44,405 nucleotides of DNA from Syntrophaceae bacterium UBA6112 (GCA_002423465.1 DIWG01000002.1:28549-72953), one strand, 5' to 3'. Numbered from the stretch's first letter, positions 15,415-23,975 are shown. Numbers and translations are program-made. The notes: a model not told the origin generated them from the letters alone.

Positions 15415-17112
15415 TTATTGGGCGCGATAGCCGCCGAGGTTGGCGAGCGCGACGCTCCCGGGACTGATTACGGTCGGATCCACCATCACGTTGATGCAGG
15501 AGGTCTTCCCCGAGGCGAAGGCCGCCTCCAAGGCCGGCCGGATCTCCTCCGGCCGCACGACGGCCAGGCCGAAGCCGCCCAGGGCCTCGACCATGCGGTG
15601 GTAGTCCACGGGGCCGAGGCAGGTCCCGTCGGCGATGCAATGGCCCATCCGGAGGGTCTGACTATGGGCGATCATTCCCCAGCTCTGGTCATTGGCGACG
15701 ACCACCACGATCGGGAGCCCCCTGCGAATCGCCGTGTGGAACTCCATGAAATTGAACCCGACGGAACCGTCACCGATGACCAGCAGGACGCGGGTTTCGG
15801 GATGGCGGAGCTTTGCCGCGTTCGCAAACGGGATCCCGACCGCGAGGCAGCCGTAGAGGCCGGAATCGAGGTAACGCCCGCCTGCGCGGACCGTCCGCGT
15901 CATCCCCATCCAGACCTGGGTGTCGCCGCCGTCGGCGACCACAATATCCTCCTCCCGATCCATGAAGGCGTCGATCTCCCGGGCGAGGCGGAGCGGGTGG
16001 ATCGGTACGGCGTCGCTCGTCCAGAGAGGCTGCGTCGAGGCCTTCCCGTCGACATCCGCCTTCCGGAGGGTCTCCACCCAGCCCTGAAAGCGTGAACAGA
16101 GCGTTTTGCCGTTCCGCTGCGCTTCGACGATGCGGCTGAGTTCGAGAAGAAGCGCCCGGACATCGCCGACGACACCAAGATCCACGGAGCGATTCCGCCC
16201 GATCTCCTCCGCCTCGATGTCCGCCTGGATGAACTTGGCGTCCTTCCGGAAGATGTCGCCAAAGAGATAGAAAAGACTGAGGCGGCTCCCAAGGAAGAGG
16301 ATCAGGTCGGCGCTGGCCAGGGCAAAAAAAGCTGCGCCCGGGCGAATCGCCAGCGAGGACTGGAAGCACAGGGGATGGGTGTCGGAAATCGTCCCCCTGC
16401 CGGAGTTTCCGGTGAAGACCGGAATGCCGGTCCGCTCCGCGAACTCCCGGAGGGCCTCACCCGCGTCGGCGTACCAGATGCCGCTGCCGGCGATGATCAG
16501 CGGTGACTGCGCCACCTGGAGCATCTTCAAGATTTCCTGCGCGCCTTCGAGGTCCGTCGGTCGCGAGTCCATACGGCTCCGGAGGTGTTTGACCTTCGCT
16601 GGATCAACGGCCGCGTTGAGGATGTCGCAGGGGAGTTCCAGATAGACCGGACCCGGACGTCCACTTGCGGCGGTCCGAAAGGCGAGATCGATGAACTCCG
16701 GGATCCGCTCGGCGATTGAACAGACCCAGGCCTTCTTCACCATTGGTGCGATCACGGGAAGCTGGGTCATGTCCTGGAGGTCCAATTTTTCGACGCTTTC
16801 CAGGCCGACGCAGCCGGCAAGCAGGACGACCGGCGCGTTGGAGAGTCGAGCATTGGCGATTCCCGAGAGGGCGTTCGTGAAACCCGGACCGGCGGTGACC
16901 AATGCAACGGCGGGCTTCCGGGTCATCCGCGCCCAGGCCTCGGCCATAAAGACGGCGGCCTGCTCATGCCGGGTGTCGAAGATCTTGACCGGCGATCCCT
17001 CCAGATACTGATAAATCGGCGTGATGTGCCCGCCGCTCAGGGAAAAGAGATATTCGACGCCCCTCTCGATGAGCGCCTCCGCAACCAACTTGCCACCGAT
17101 TACCTGCTCCAT
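15415..17112 (-). CDS. Thiamine diphosphate-dependent enzyme (acetolactate synthase / oxalyl-CoA decarboxylase superfamily)
   Basis: A 565-residue protein with the three-domain layout Pyr-central-PP. E50 (RHEQAAVF) is the glutamate that activates ThDP. The cofactor/magnesium motif is GDGS at 447-450 with N474 about 25 residues on. The segment LDLQDMTQLPVIAPMVKKA resembles both acetolactate synthase and oxalyl-CoA decarboxylase/2-hydroxyacyl-CoA lyase. There is no small regulatory subunit gene and no valine pathway gene adjacent, and it lies among CoA-ester enzymes, so a lyase or decarboxylase acting on a 2-oxo or 2-hydroxyacyl substrate is more likely than branched-chain synthesis. The ATG at 17112 follows GGAGGT. 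Gaps of 68 and 26 bases to its neighbours support one operon. Confidence 0.88.
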   Translation of the reverse strand: MEQVIGGKLVAEALIERGVEYLFSLSGGHITPIYQYLEGSPVKIFDTRHEQAAVFMAEAWARMTRKPAVALVTAGPGFTNALSGIANARLSNAPVVLLAGCVGLESVEKLDLQDMTQLPVIAPMVKKAWVCSIAERIPEFIDLAFRTAASGRPGPVYLELPCDILNAAVDPAKVKHLRSRMDSRPTDLEGAQEILKMLQVAQSPLIIAGSGIWYADAGEALREFAERTGIPVFTGNSGRGTISDTHPLCFQSSLAIRPGAAFFALASADLILFLGSRLSLFYLFGDIFRKDAKFIQADIEAEEIGRNRSVDLGVVGDVRALLLELSRIVEAQRNGKTLCSRFQGWVETLRKADVDGKASTQPLWTSDAVPIHPLRLAREIDAFMDREEDIVVADGGDTQVWMGMTRTVRAGGRYLDSGLYGCLAVGIPFANAAKLRHPETRVLLVIGDGSVGFNFMEFHTAIRRGLPIVVVVANDQSWGMIAHSQTLRMGHCIADGTCLGPVDYHRMVEALGGFGLAVVRPEEIRPALEAAFASGKTSCINVMVDPTVISPGSVALANLGGYRAQ

Positions 17113-17138
17113 TTCACCTCCTTAAAAATTAAGAAACA

Positions 17139-17975
17139 TCACAACTCCATACACTGGCCGCCGTCGAGGTTGATCGCCTGCCCCGTGATATACCGCGCCT
17201 GTTCCGAGGCCAGAAAGGCGACAAGCATCCCCGCGTCCTCCGGGAGGCCGATCCGGCCCTGCGGGATCGTCCGGCACATCTCCTGCTCGCGCTCTTCGAT
17301 CGTGCTGGCGAAAAAGGAGGCCTCGAGACCGAAGCGCCACTGCTCCAGGTCGGTCCGAATCTGTCCCGGACAGATCGCGTTCACCCGGATATCGCGGCCG
17401 GCGAGCTCCCGGGCCATCGTCTTGGTCAGCATGATCACCCCGGCTTTCGCCGCCGCGTACGCGCTGTTGAACAGGGGCGGAACCTTCCCTGCCCGGGAGG
17501 CCGTGTTGACGATTGCCCCGGGTTGGCCGAGCATCAGTGGAAGAACGGCGCGGCTGACGCGGAAGACGGAAAAGAGATTGACATCCACCGTCCGGATCCA
17601 GGCCGTCTCGTCGTACGAAAGGATATCGGCGGGGACGCCGAAGGTGGCGCCCGCGTTGTTGACCAGGATGTGAACATGGTCGCAGCGCTTCCGGAGGGTT
17701 TCCGCCATGCCGGCGATCGACGTGGAATCGGTCACGTCCGCCTCTACGCCAAAGGTCTTCACTCCAAACCGCTTTCCAAGATCGGAGGCGATTGTCTTCA
17801 TCTCTTCCCGGGTCCCGGTCCGGACGGGTCCTGCCTGATCCGGCGGATGGCCGAGATCGGCGATCACGACATCGCAACCGCAGGCGGCAAGGCGCTCCGC
17901 AATCGCATAACCGATGCCGGTCTTCTTCCCCGCACCGGTGACCAGTGCTGTCTTACCCTTCAGATCCTCATGCAT
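17139..17975 (-). CDS. Short-chain dehydrogenase/reductase (SDR) 2
   Basis: A 278-residue SDR. Its nucleotide motif TGAGKKTGIG has two extra residues compared with the classical TGxxxGIG, and a stretch at about 41-60 (LGHPPDQAGPVRTGTREEM) is an insertion after the second beta-strand, so it differs clearly from SDR1 and SDR3. The catalytic residues are S160, Y173 and K177 (SAYAAAKAG). The C-terminus is G-Q-A-I-N-L-D-G-G. The D40 at the end of beta-2 suggests NAD preference. The ATG at 17975 has TGAGGTG upstream. It lies between the TPP gene and the HgdC-like gene; 45 bases to the latter include a GGGAC palindrome. Confidence 0.87.
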   Translation of the reverse strand: MHEDLKGKTALVTGAGKKTGIGYAIAERLAACGCDVVIADLGHPPDQAGPVRTGTREEMKTIASDLGKRFGVKTFGVEADVTDSTSIAGMAETLRKRCDHVHILVNNAGATFGVPADILSYDETAWIRTVDVNLFSVFRVSRAVLPLMLGQPGAIVNTASRAGKVPPLFNSAYAAAKAGVIMLTKTMARELAGRDIRVNAICPGQIRTDLEQWRFGLEASFFASTIEEREQEMCRTIPQGRIGLPEDAGMLVAFLASEQARYITGQAINLDGGQCMEL

Positions 17976-18001
17976 GGTTCACCTCAAATATTTGGATAAA
18001 C

Positions 18002-18014
18002 AGGGACTGTCCCT
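18002..18014. repeat. Short GGGAC palindrome inside the operon
   Basis: AGGGACTGTCCCT followed by ATTTTTCTATTTTT on plus. Read on minus it is AAAATAGGGACAGTCCCT, the same core as the 56-bp palindrome at 38138-38193 and the hairpin at 42942. Confidence 0.6.
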
Positions 18015-18020
18015 ATTTTT

Positions 18021-18791
18021 CTATTTTTCCCGGGCGAGACAGGCCGCGCCGATCGCGCCTGCGACCTGGGCCTGGGACGAGACGACGACCGGCATGCCGA
18101 TCACCTTCTCCAGCGCCCGGACGACGCCGATATTCCGGGCAACCCCTCCCGTCATCAGGACGGGGGCAATGAGGCCGATCCGGTTCGCCATCGCCGACAC
18201 CCGGGAGGCGATCGCCTCGTGGATTCCGGCGATGATGTTCTCCCGCTTCTCTCCCTTCGCGATCAGCGAGATCACCTCCGACTCGGCGAAGACCGTGCAA
18301 AGGCTGCTGATCTTTGCCGGCCGCTCCGCCTTCAGCGAAAGCGCTCCGAATTCGTCGAGATCCGCCTCCAGCGCGCGCGCCATCACCTCGAGGAAGCGGC
18401 CCGTTCCCGCAGCGCACTTGTCGTTCATCGTGAAATTGATGACCCGGCCGTTTTCGGCCATGACGACGGCCTTGCTATCCTGCCCGCCAATGTCGATCAG
18501 TGACCGGACTGCAGGATCAAGAAAGCGGGCCCCGGCGGCGTGACACATGATCTCGGTTACGGCCCGGTCGGCGATGGAGACGCTCTTCCGGCCATACCCC
18601 GTTGCGACAATCCGGCCAATGTCCGTAGATGCGAGTCCCAGTTTGGCAAGGAGCTCCTCGAAGACGCGGCGGCCCGCGATCTCGGCGTTGTAGCCGGTGA
18701 AAATCACCAGCGTTCCGAGAAGTTCGCCGTTTCTCAGGATGGCAGCCTTGGCGGTGATGGAGCCGATATCGATCCCTGCCGTCAGGCTCAT
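18021..18791 (-). CDS. 2-hydroxyacyl-CoA dehydratase activator (HgdC/BadF/BcrA-type ATPase)
   Basis: Homodimeric ATPase that carries a bridging [4Fe-4S] cluster and delivers one energised electron to a 2-hydroxyacyl-CoA dehydratase or benzoyl-CoA reductase. Residues 6-12 (GIDIGSI) and 99-106 (IDIGGQDS) are phosphate-binding motifs of the actin-like fold. The cluster ligands are C126 (NDKCAAGTGRF) and C165 (SSLCTVFAESEV), close to Cys127 and Cys166 of the Acidaminococcus protein. The 256-residue length fits HgdC. I chose ATG 18791, in ATGA overlap with SDR3; the longer frame upstream only shadows it. No dehydratase component lies in this operon; the nearest candidates are at 35.8-38.1 kb. Confidence 0.93.
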   Translation of the reverse strand: MSLTAGIDIGSITAKAAILRNGELLGTLVIFTGYNAEIAGRRVFEELLAKLGLASTDIGRIVATGYGRKSVSIADRAVTEIMCHAAGARFLDPAVRSLIDIGGQDSKAVVMAENGRVINFTMNDKCAAGTGRFLEVMARALEADLDEFGALSLKAERPAKISSLCTVFAESEVISLIAKGEKRENIIAGIHEAIASRVSAMANRIGLIAPVLMTGGVARNIGVVRALEKVIGMPVVVSSQAQVAGAIGAACLAREK

Positions 18792-19552
18792 ATCGCAGAG
18801 GCCCCACCGTCGACCGTGATCGTCTGTCCGGTGATGTAATCCGCGTGATGGGAGACGAGGAGCAGGACGATCGGAACGAGATCGGCGGTCTCGGCAATGC
18901 GACCCGCCGGGATCGATTTCACGATCTGCTCGCAGATCGCTGGGGTCGACCAGAAGGGTTTGCTGAAATCGGTTCGGACCATCCCCGGGGCGACAGCGTT
19001 CACCTGGATGTTGCAAGCGGCCAGTTCCGAGGAGAGGACCTTCGTGAGCATCTCGACGCCGGCCTTGGCGATCCCGTAGATTCCCATCGCGGGCGCCGCC
19101 CTCGTTCCGGCAATGGATGAGATGCTGACGATTTTTCCCCGCTTCTTCTCCCGCATGATCCGTGCCGCCTTCCGCGCGCAGAGGAAGGTTCCGGTCAGGT
19201 TCCCCTCGATGATCTTGTTCCAGACGGGAAGATCCGTATCGGTGACGGAGGTCGTCAGCAGGTTCATCCCAACGTTGTTGACGAGAATGTCGAGGCCACC
19301 GAATTGACGGACAGCCGTGTCGAACAGATTTTCCACGTCGCCCTCTCGAGCGATATGGGAGGCTACAGTGAGAAGCCGCTCACCACCGTTCAGCTTCTCC
19401 GAAGCGACCTTGAGGTTATCCTCTTTCCTGCCGCAGATGACGACTTTGGCCCCCTCCGCGAGAAAATTCCGGGCCAAATCGAGGCCGATCCCCCGGCTTC
19501 CCCCCGTTACGACGACCACCTTTTCCTCCAGACCATACGACATGCCGCTCAT
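18788..19552 (-). CDS. Short-chain dehydrogenase/reductase (SDR) 3, first gene of the operon
   Basis: A 254-residue classical SDR with TGGSRGIG at 16-23, V-N-N-V-G at 91-95, S146, Y159 and K163 (IYGIAKAG) and the C-terminal T-G-Q-T-I-T-V-D-G-G. R42 after the second strand suggests possible NADP use. The ATG at 19552 is preceded by GGGAGGG; another ATG three codons on is possible. Its stop overlaps the start of the HgdC-like gene (ATGA), so the two are translationally coupled, an unusually close pairing of a dehydrogenase and an activator. The promoter lies about 140 bases upstream. Confidence 0.88.
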   Translation of the reverse strand: MSGMSYGLEEKVVVVTGGSRGIGLDLARNFLAEGAKVVICGRKEDNLKVASEKLNGGERLLTVASHIAREGDVENLFDTAVRQFGGLDILVNNVGMNLLTTSVTDTDLPVWNKIIEGNLTGTFLCARKAARIMREKKRGKIVSISSIAGTRAAPAMGIYGIAKAGVEMLTKVLSSELAACNIQVNAVAPGMVRTDFSKPFWSTPAICEQIVKSIPAGRIAETADLVPIVLLLVSHHADYITGQTITVDGGASAI

Positions 19553-19697
19553 CGTTTCCCTCCCGTGGCCCGCTATGATGAAATCCCTTCACCCATGTCA
19601 TTGCAGGAACATGCTATCGGATATCCGCCCGGCGCCGCCGGAAACCGCCTGATGGAAACATCTGCAGGAGATGACCTGTCGAGATTTTTGATGGCGT

Positions 19698-19726
19698 ACT
19701 ATAGGCCAAACGGGTTCCGGTGTCAA
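19698..19726 (-). promoter_or_regulatory. Near-consensus sigma-70 promoter of the six-gene minus operon
   Basis: On minus: TTGACA (19726-19721), exactly 17 bases, TATAGT (19703-19698). Predicted start near 19690, giving a leader of about 135 bases to the SDR3 ATG. The leader shows no obvious riboswitch. Confidence 0.65.
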
Positions 19727-19833
19727 CGATGATGATCCCCCTCTTTACAGGAAGACGATTCTGTGCGATGGTGTCTCGCCTGTGCTGGCGGGTTTCTGGT
19801 TTCTGAACGTTTTGGTCAGGAAAGGAGAAAGCG

Positions 19834-20469
19834 ATGCCGACATTTTCCGAGGAATTTTTGTTGCTGGCGCTCAGCGATCCGAAAGGGGGTTTCGTCCGCG
19901 AGCCACCTGAGCGGTTTGATAATGCCCTGGCTGGCGCCATTTTAATGGACCTTGCCCTCCTGAACCGGATCGACACCGACATCGACCACCTGATCCTTGT
20001 CGAGGCGGCGCCGACGGGAGACTCCCTGCTGGACAAGGTCCTTGCCGCGATCCGTGAATATCCCGATTCCAAGAGCACCGCATACTGGATCGAGGAGATT
20101 CGGTACCGCCTCGACGAGTTCCGCGAGGTTCTGATCGGACGGCTGGTCGACCGTGGCATGGTTCAACGCGAGGATAAGAAACTCCTGGGGATTTTCCCGC
20201 AAACGCGGTATTCCGTTTTACCGGCTTCCGAGGCGAAGAAGGTCCGGGAACGTCTCCGAAAGCTGATTCTGAGCGACGACATCCCGGACCCGCGCGATAT
20301 TCTGCTGATCTCGCTGCTGGTTTCCTGCAACCTTGTCGACCGACTCTTCAGTCGGGCGGAAACCGAGGAGGTCCAGGATCGGATCGAGCAGATTTCGCAG
20401 ATGGATCTGATCGGCCAGGCCGTCTTCAAGACGATCCTCCAGGAGATCATCATCCCGATCAGCTACTGA
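19834..20469 (+). CDS. GPP34 (GOLPH3-like) domain protein
   Basis: A 211-residue mostly helical protein of the GPP34/GOLPH3 family. The signature appears in F-S-E-E-F-L-L-L-A-L near the start, the AGAILMDLALLNRI helix and the D-I-L-L-I-S-L-L helix in the second half. Eukaryotic GOLPH3 binds phosphatidylinositol 4-phosphate at the Golgi; bacterial relatives are common in actinobacteria and scattered elsewhere, with unknown function. The ATG at 19834 follows AAAGGAG. It shares a divergent intergenic region with the SDR operon and is 96 bases upstream of panB, with no clear promoter between, so it may be co-transcribed with panB. Confidence 0.8.
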   Translation: MPTFSEEFLLLALSDPKGGFVREPPERFDNALAGAILMDLALLNRIDTDIDHLILVEAAPTGDSLLDKVLAAIREYPDSKSTAYWIEEIRYRLDEFREVLIGRLVDRGMVQREDKKLLGIFPQTRYSVLPASEAKKVRERLRKLILSDDIPDPRDILLISLLVSCNLVDRLFSRAETEEVQDRIEQISQMDLIGQAVFKTILQEIIIPISY

Positions 20470-20565
20470 CGCCGCCGCCGGCCCGATGCGGATGTACATG
20501 GCGGGAATTGCTCGTTCCGTCGAGACCCAGAGAAGTTTTTACAACGAACGAAGGAGAGAAAGAAC

Positions 20566-21417
20566 ATGGCACAACGCAGCAAGGTTACGATCCCTTATCT
20601 GAGAGAAAAAAAGGCCCAGGGAAAGCCGATCACAATGCTGACGGCATATGATTTTCCGCTCGCCGGCATCGAGGACGAGATCGGCATCGATATTATCCTG
20701 TGCGGAGATTCCCTGGGGATGACCGTATACGGTTTCAACGGCACCAACCCGGTCACGATGGATCTGATGATCCCGCACTCGGCGGCGGTCAGACGCGGGG
20801 CGCCGAGCAGCTTTGTCATCGGCGACATGCCCTTCATGTCCTACCAGGCCTCAAACGAAATGGCCGTTCTCAATGCCGGCCGCTTCATCCAGGAAAGCGG
20901 CGTCGACGGGGTCAAGCTGGAAGGCGGCGAGGAGATGGCCGATCGTGTCCGGGCCATCAGCCGTTCCGGCATCCCGGTCATGGGACATCTCGGCCTGACG
21001 CCCCAGTCCGTATCAGCCCTGGGCGGATTCAAGGCCCAGGGAAGAGACGCGGCCGGCGCCCTCAAGCTGATCAAGGACGCCAAACTTATCGAGGAGGCCG
21101 GCGCCTTCGGCATCCTTCTGGAAGCCATTCCTCCGGAGATCGGTCGGATCATTACCCAACGCGCCGGAATCCCCATCATCGGCATCGGGGCAGGACCCCA
21201 TACGGACGGCCAGGTCCTGGTCGTCCATGACGCCCTGGGCTTCTTCCAGGGACACAAGGCAAAATTTGTAAAACAGTACTGCGATTTGAACGACGTCATC
21301 CGCAAAGCCCTGCAGGAATACCAGAAGGATGTAGAAACCAGAGGCTATCCGGCGGCGGAACATTGCTACGGCATCGACCCCGCGGTACTGGAAGAAATAA
21401 CAAACCGGCTGAAGTGA
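20566..21417 (+). CDS. panB: 3-methyl-2-oxobutanoate hydroxymethyltransferase-type enzyme, PanB copy 1
   Basis: PanB transfers a hydroxymethyl group from 5,10-methylene-THF to 2-oxoisovalerate, giving ketopantoate; the reaction is reversible. The 283-residue barrel has the metal ligands D48 (CGDSLGM) and D87 (GDMPFM), K117 and E119 (VKLEGG) and the later glutamate in L-L-E-A-I-P. Standard segments GHLGLTPQS and IGIGAGPHTDGQ are intact. The ATG at 20566 follows GAAGGAGAG. It is 29 bases upstream of a larA-like gene and not next to panC or panE. A second PanB (30603-31439) with clearly different sequence is also associated with a larA-like gene, so at least one copy probably serves another pathway. 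Confidence 0.93.
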   Translation: MAQRSKVTIPYLREKKAQGKPITMLTAYDFPLAGIEDEIGIDIILCGDSLGMTVYGFNGTNPVTMDLMIPHSAAVRRGAPSSFVIGDMPFMSYQASNEMAVLNAGRFIQESGVDGVKLEGGEEMADRVRAISRSGIPVMGHLGLTPQSVSALGGFKAQGRDAAGALKLIKDAKLIEEAGAFGILLEAIPPEIGRIITQRAGIPIIGIGAGPHTDGQVLVVHDALGFFQGHKAKFVKQYCDLNDVIRKALQEYQKDVETRGYPAAEHCYGIDPAVLEEITNRLK

Positions 21418-21446
21418 GTATCTTCCGGACAATAGGATAAATACCA

Positions 21447-22751
21447 TTGGGAACCAGAGAAATTCGCCTGAAATACGGCCGGGGTGAGATCGTGTTTTCC
21501 CTTCCCGACGAGCAGATCTTCTTCGAGGTGGTCGGGAAGGAGTACCCGGCCATTGCGGATATCCCCGGGGTCATCCAGGCGGCCCTGGAAAGACCCATCG
21601 ATTCTCCCCCCTTGCGGGAGCTGCTCCGCCCCACGGACAAGGTTGCCGTCACCGTCAGCGACATCACCCGAAGCTGGCAGCGGATGGACCTCGTCCTGCC
21701 CACCCTTTTCGAAACGATCTCCCAGGCGGGCATTCCCGACGAGAACGTCAGCGTCCTGGTCGTCGTCGGGGGCCACCGCCAGAACACCCGGGAAGAGATG
21801 GAACAACTCTGCGGCCGGGAGGTCTGCCGGCGTTTGAACGTGATCAACCACAACGCAAGAGATCTGCAGAATATGATTTACCTCGGCAAAACGAGCAGAG
21901 GAACGGAAGTGTCGATCAACCGGGTCGCCGCCGAGGCCGACAGGATCATCCTGACCGGCGGGATCATTTACCATTATATGGTGGGGTACGGCGGGGGACG
22001 CAAGAGCGTGATCCCCGGCCTCAGCTCCATCCGAACCATCCAGCAGAACCACCTCTGGGCCATGGGGCGCGAACTGGGTTCCGGCTCGAACCGCAACGCC
22101 CGGTCCGGCAAGACCCGCGGCAATGAGTGCCACGAAGACATGATGGAGATCGCCGGTTTCGTCAAGCCGGATTTCATCGTCAACGTGGTCCCCAATGCCG
22201 ACGGCGATTATGCGGGGATCTTTGCCGGCAACTGGGTGTCCGCCTGGCAGGAGGGGACAAGGCTGGTGGATGAAATCTACGGTGTCGAGATCCCGGGCCA
22301 GGCAGACATCGTGATCGCCTCGGCGGGAGGATCGCCCAAGGACATCAACCTCTACCAGACCGGCAAAACGATGGACTTCGCCTCCTATGCGGTCAAGAAG
22401 GGGGGCGTTGTCATCGTGGTCAGCGAATGCCCGGACATCCTGGAGCCGCCGGAATTCCCCCAGTGGTTCCAGTACTCCTCGATGCTGGAGATGGAAAGGG
22501 CGCTGCGAGCCGATTTTTCGATCCCGGGATGGGTGGCCTTCAAGGAGGTGGAGTGCAGCGATCTCGCCACCTACATTATGGTCACCCGACCCGAGAACGC
22601 CGAACTGGTGCGCAAGGCCGGCATCATCCCCGTCACGACGATGGAAGCGGCCCTCGAACAGGCCTATAAAAAATGCGGGACGAAGAAGCCGCGGATCACG
22701 CTGATGCCGCAGGGGGCGAACACCCTGCCGGTAATGAAAGCGACACACTGA
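21447..22751 (+). CDS. LarA-like nickel-pincer 2-hydroxyacid racemase (DUF2088), copy 1
   Basis: Lactate racemase family; members epimerise C2 of lactate, malate, phenyllactate or sugar acids using a covalently bound nickel-pincer nucleotide. The 434-residue protein has every residue expected for cofactor binding and catalysis: H110 (GGHRQNT), H176 (IIYHYMVGY), K186 (GGGRKSV, cofactor attachment) and H202 (QQNHLWAM), each offset by two from LarA numbering. R75 and W77 near the start match the substrate pocket region. Cofactor-making genes larB, larC and larE are not in the window. The start appears to be TTG at 21447, with GGAT upstream; no ATG fits better. It is 29 bases after panB and ahead of the TRAP genes. 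Confidence 0.88.
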   Translation: MGTREIRLKYGRGEIVFSLPDEQIFFEVVGKEYPAIADIPGVIQAALERPIDSPPLRELLRPTDKVAVTVSDITRSWQRMDLVLPTLFETISQAGIPDENVSVLVVVGGHRQNTREEMEQLCGREVCRRLNVINHNARDLQNMIYLGKTSRGTEVSINRVAAEADRIILTGGIIYHYMVGYGGGRKSVIPGLSSIRTIQQNHLWAMGRELGSGSNRNARSGKTRGNECHEDMMEIAGFVKPDFIVNVVPNADGDYAGIFAGNWVSAWQEGTRLVDEIYGVEIPGQADIVIASAGGSPKDINLYQTGKTMDFASYAVKKGGVVIVVSECPDILEPPEFPQWFQYSSMLEMERALRADFSIPGWVAFKEVECSDLATYIMVTRPENAELVRKAGIIPVTTMEAALEQAYKKCGTKKPRITLMPQGANTLPVMKATH

Positions 22752-22828
22752 TTTTTATGCGAGATCAAGCAGGAAAAGGAATGGCGGGCGAAAATGCCCT
22801 CAGACAATAGACCAGGCAGTTTTAGTCC

Positions 22829-22855
22829 CGTTTGACCGGGGCCGTTTTTTCACAA
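22829..22855 (+). terminator. Weak hairpin with T tract before dctP
   Basis: CCCG-TTTGAC-CGGG followed by GCCGTTTTTT in the 126-base gap between the larA-like gene and dctP. A short stem that could act as partial terminator, letting dctP be expressed at a different level. Confidence 0.3.
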
Positions 22856-22877
22856 CTTAATCAAAAAGGAGGAGGAA

Positions 22878-23867
22878 ATGAGAAGAATTTTCACGTGTGT
22901 TATCGCAGTTTTATTGGCACTTCCCTGGATAGGGACGGCGGGAGCGGCGGAGTACAAGGTCACCTGGAAACTGGCTTCCACCCAGAGCATGGATCACCCC
23001 TACATGGTCGGAGCGCAGAAGTTTGCCGACCTGATGAAGGAGAGGACCAATGGCCGCATCCAGACCAAACTCTATCCCAGCAACCAGCTCGGCAAGGGTG
23101 AGCGCGAGATGACCGAGGGGATCCAGCAGGGGGCGATCGACCTGCTCGTGACGTCCACCGGCCCCCTGGGCGGTTTCAGCCCCTCCATTAACATCCTGGA
23201 TTTCCCCTTCCTTTTCAGAGATTTCAAGCATGTGGATCTGGTCATGGACGGTCCGATCGGCCAGAAGCTGCTCGATGACTTTTCCAAGGCCAACATCAAG
23301 GCCCTGGCCTTCTGGGAAAACGGGTTCCGCAACCTGACCAATTCCAAGGGCCCGGTCGTAAAGGTCGGGGATGCCAAGGGGCTCAAGATCCGGACCATGG
23401 AGAACAAGGTTCATCTGGCTGCCTGGAAGGCCGCGGGGCTCAATCCCACCCCCATGGCCTGGGGCGAGGTGTTCACGGCGCTGCAGCAGAAGGTCATCGA
23501 CGGCCAGGAAAACCCCATCGCCGTCTTCTACAGCGCCAAGCTCTGGGATGCCGGCCAGAAGTACTTCTCCCTCTCCCAGCACGTCTACTCCCCCTCGCCC
23601 TTCCTGATGAGCCCCAAGGCCTTCAACGCCCTGCCCAAGGCTGACCAGGAAATCTGCGTGAAGACCGCCAGGGAGGTGGCCAAGTTCCAGCGCAAGATCA
23701 ACCGCGACGGCGAAGAGGCGAAGCTCCAGGATATGGCCAAGAAGGGCGTGACCGTGACGCGCGACGTGGACAAGGAAAGCTTCAGGAAGGCCATGGCGCC
23801 TGTCTACGGCGAGTTCAGCGCCCAGTTCAGCAAGGCTGAAATCGAGAAAATCATGAACGCGAAATAG
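22878..23867 (+). CDS. dctP: TRAP transporter periplasmic substrate-binding protein DctP
   Basis: Captures an organic acid in the periplasm for the DctQM carrier. A signal peptide (basic MRR start, hydrophobic core to about 20, A-G-A-A cleavage region near residue 24-25) leads into a mature DctP fold of about 305 residues. The carboxylate-clamping arginine of the family is in the G-L-K-I-R-T-M-E segment (around 170-180), and L-Y-P-S-N-Q-L-G-K-G-E-R-E-M is typical. Ligands of this branch are usually C4-dicarboxylates, 2-oxo or hydroxy acids. The ATG at 22878 follows AAAGGAGGAGG, a very strong site. It begins dctPQM downstream of panB-larA. Confidence 0.94.
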   Translation: MRRIFTCVIAVLLALPWIGTAGAAEYKVTWKLASTQSMDHPYMVGAQKFADLMKERTNGRIQTKLYPSNQLGKGEREMTEGIQQGAIDLLVTSTGPLGGFSPSINILDFPFLFRDFKHVDLVMDGPIGQKLLDDFSKANIKALAFWENGFRNLTNSKGPVVKVGDAKGLKIRTMENKVHLAAWKAAGLNPTPMAWGEVFTALQQKVIDGQENPIAVFYSAKLWDAGQKYFSLSQHVYSPSPFLMSPKAFNALPKADQEICVKTAREVAKFQRKINRDGEEAKLQDMAKKGVTVTRDVDKESFRKAMAPVYGEFSAQFSKAEIEKIMNAK

Positions 23868-23901
23868 TTCCCGGGGCTCCACAGGAACCCAATTGAAAAG
23901 A

Positions 23902-23944
23902 CAGGGCAAAGGGGACGGATTTGAAATCTGTCCCCTTTGCCCTG
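23902..23944. repeat. 43-bp near-perfect palindrome between dctP and dctQ
   Basis: CAGGGCAAAGGGGACGGATT and its complement AATCTGTCCCCTTTGCCCTG around a three-base centre, with one mismatch. It resembles widespread GGGGACAGAT-type palindromes of deltaproteobacteria. In the transcript it would form a long hairpin behind dctP, which often protects the mRNA of the binding protein so that it is made in excess. The same core recurs at 41592-41646. Confidence 0.75.
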
Positions 23945-23975
23945 ATCGGGCAGCACCGATTTTGGAGCGTTGGTT

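Noticed and set aside
21366..22748. 460-codon minus-strand frame opposite the larA-like gene
   Set aside because: The plus-strand frame has all nickel-pincer residues; the antisense frame has none of any known family.
22911..23909. 332-codon minus-strand frame opposite dctP
   Set aside because: Antisense of a gene with signal peptide and DctP motifs; no independent support.
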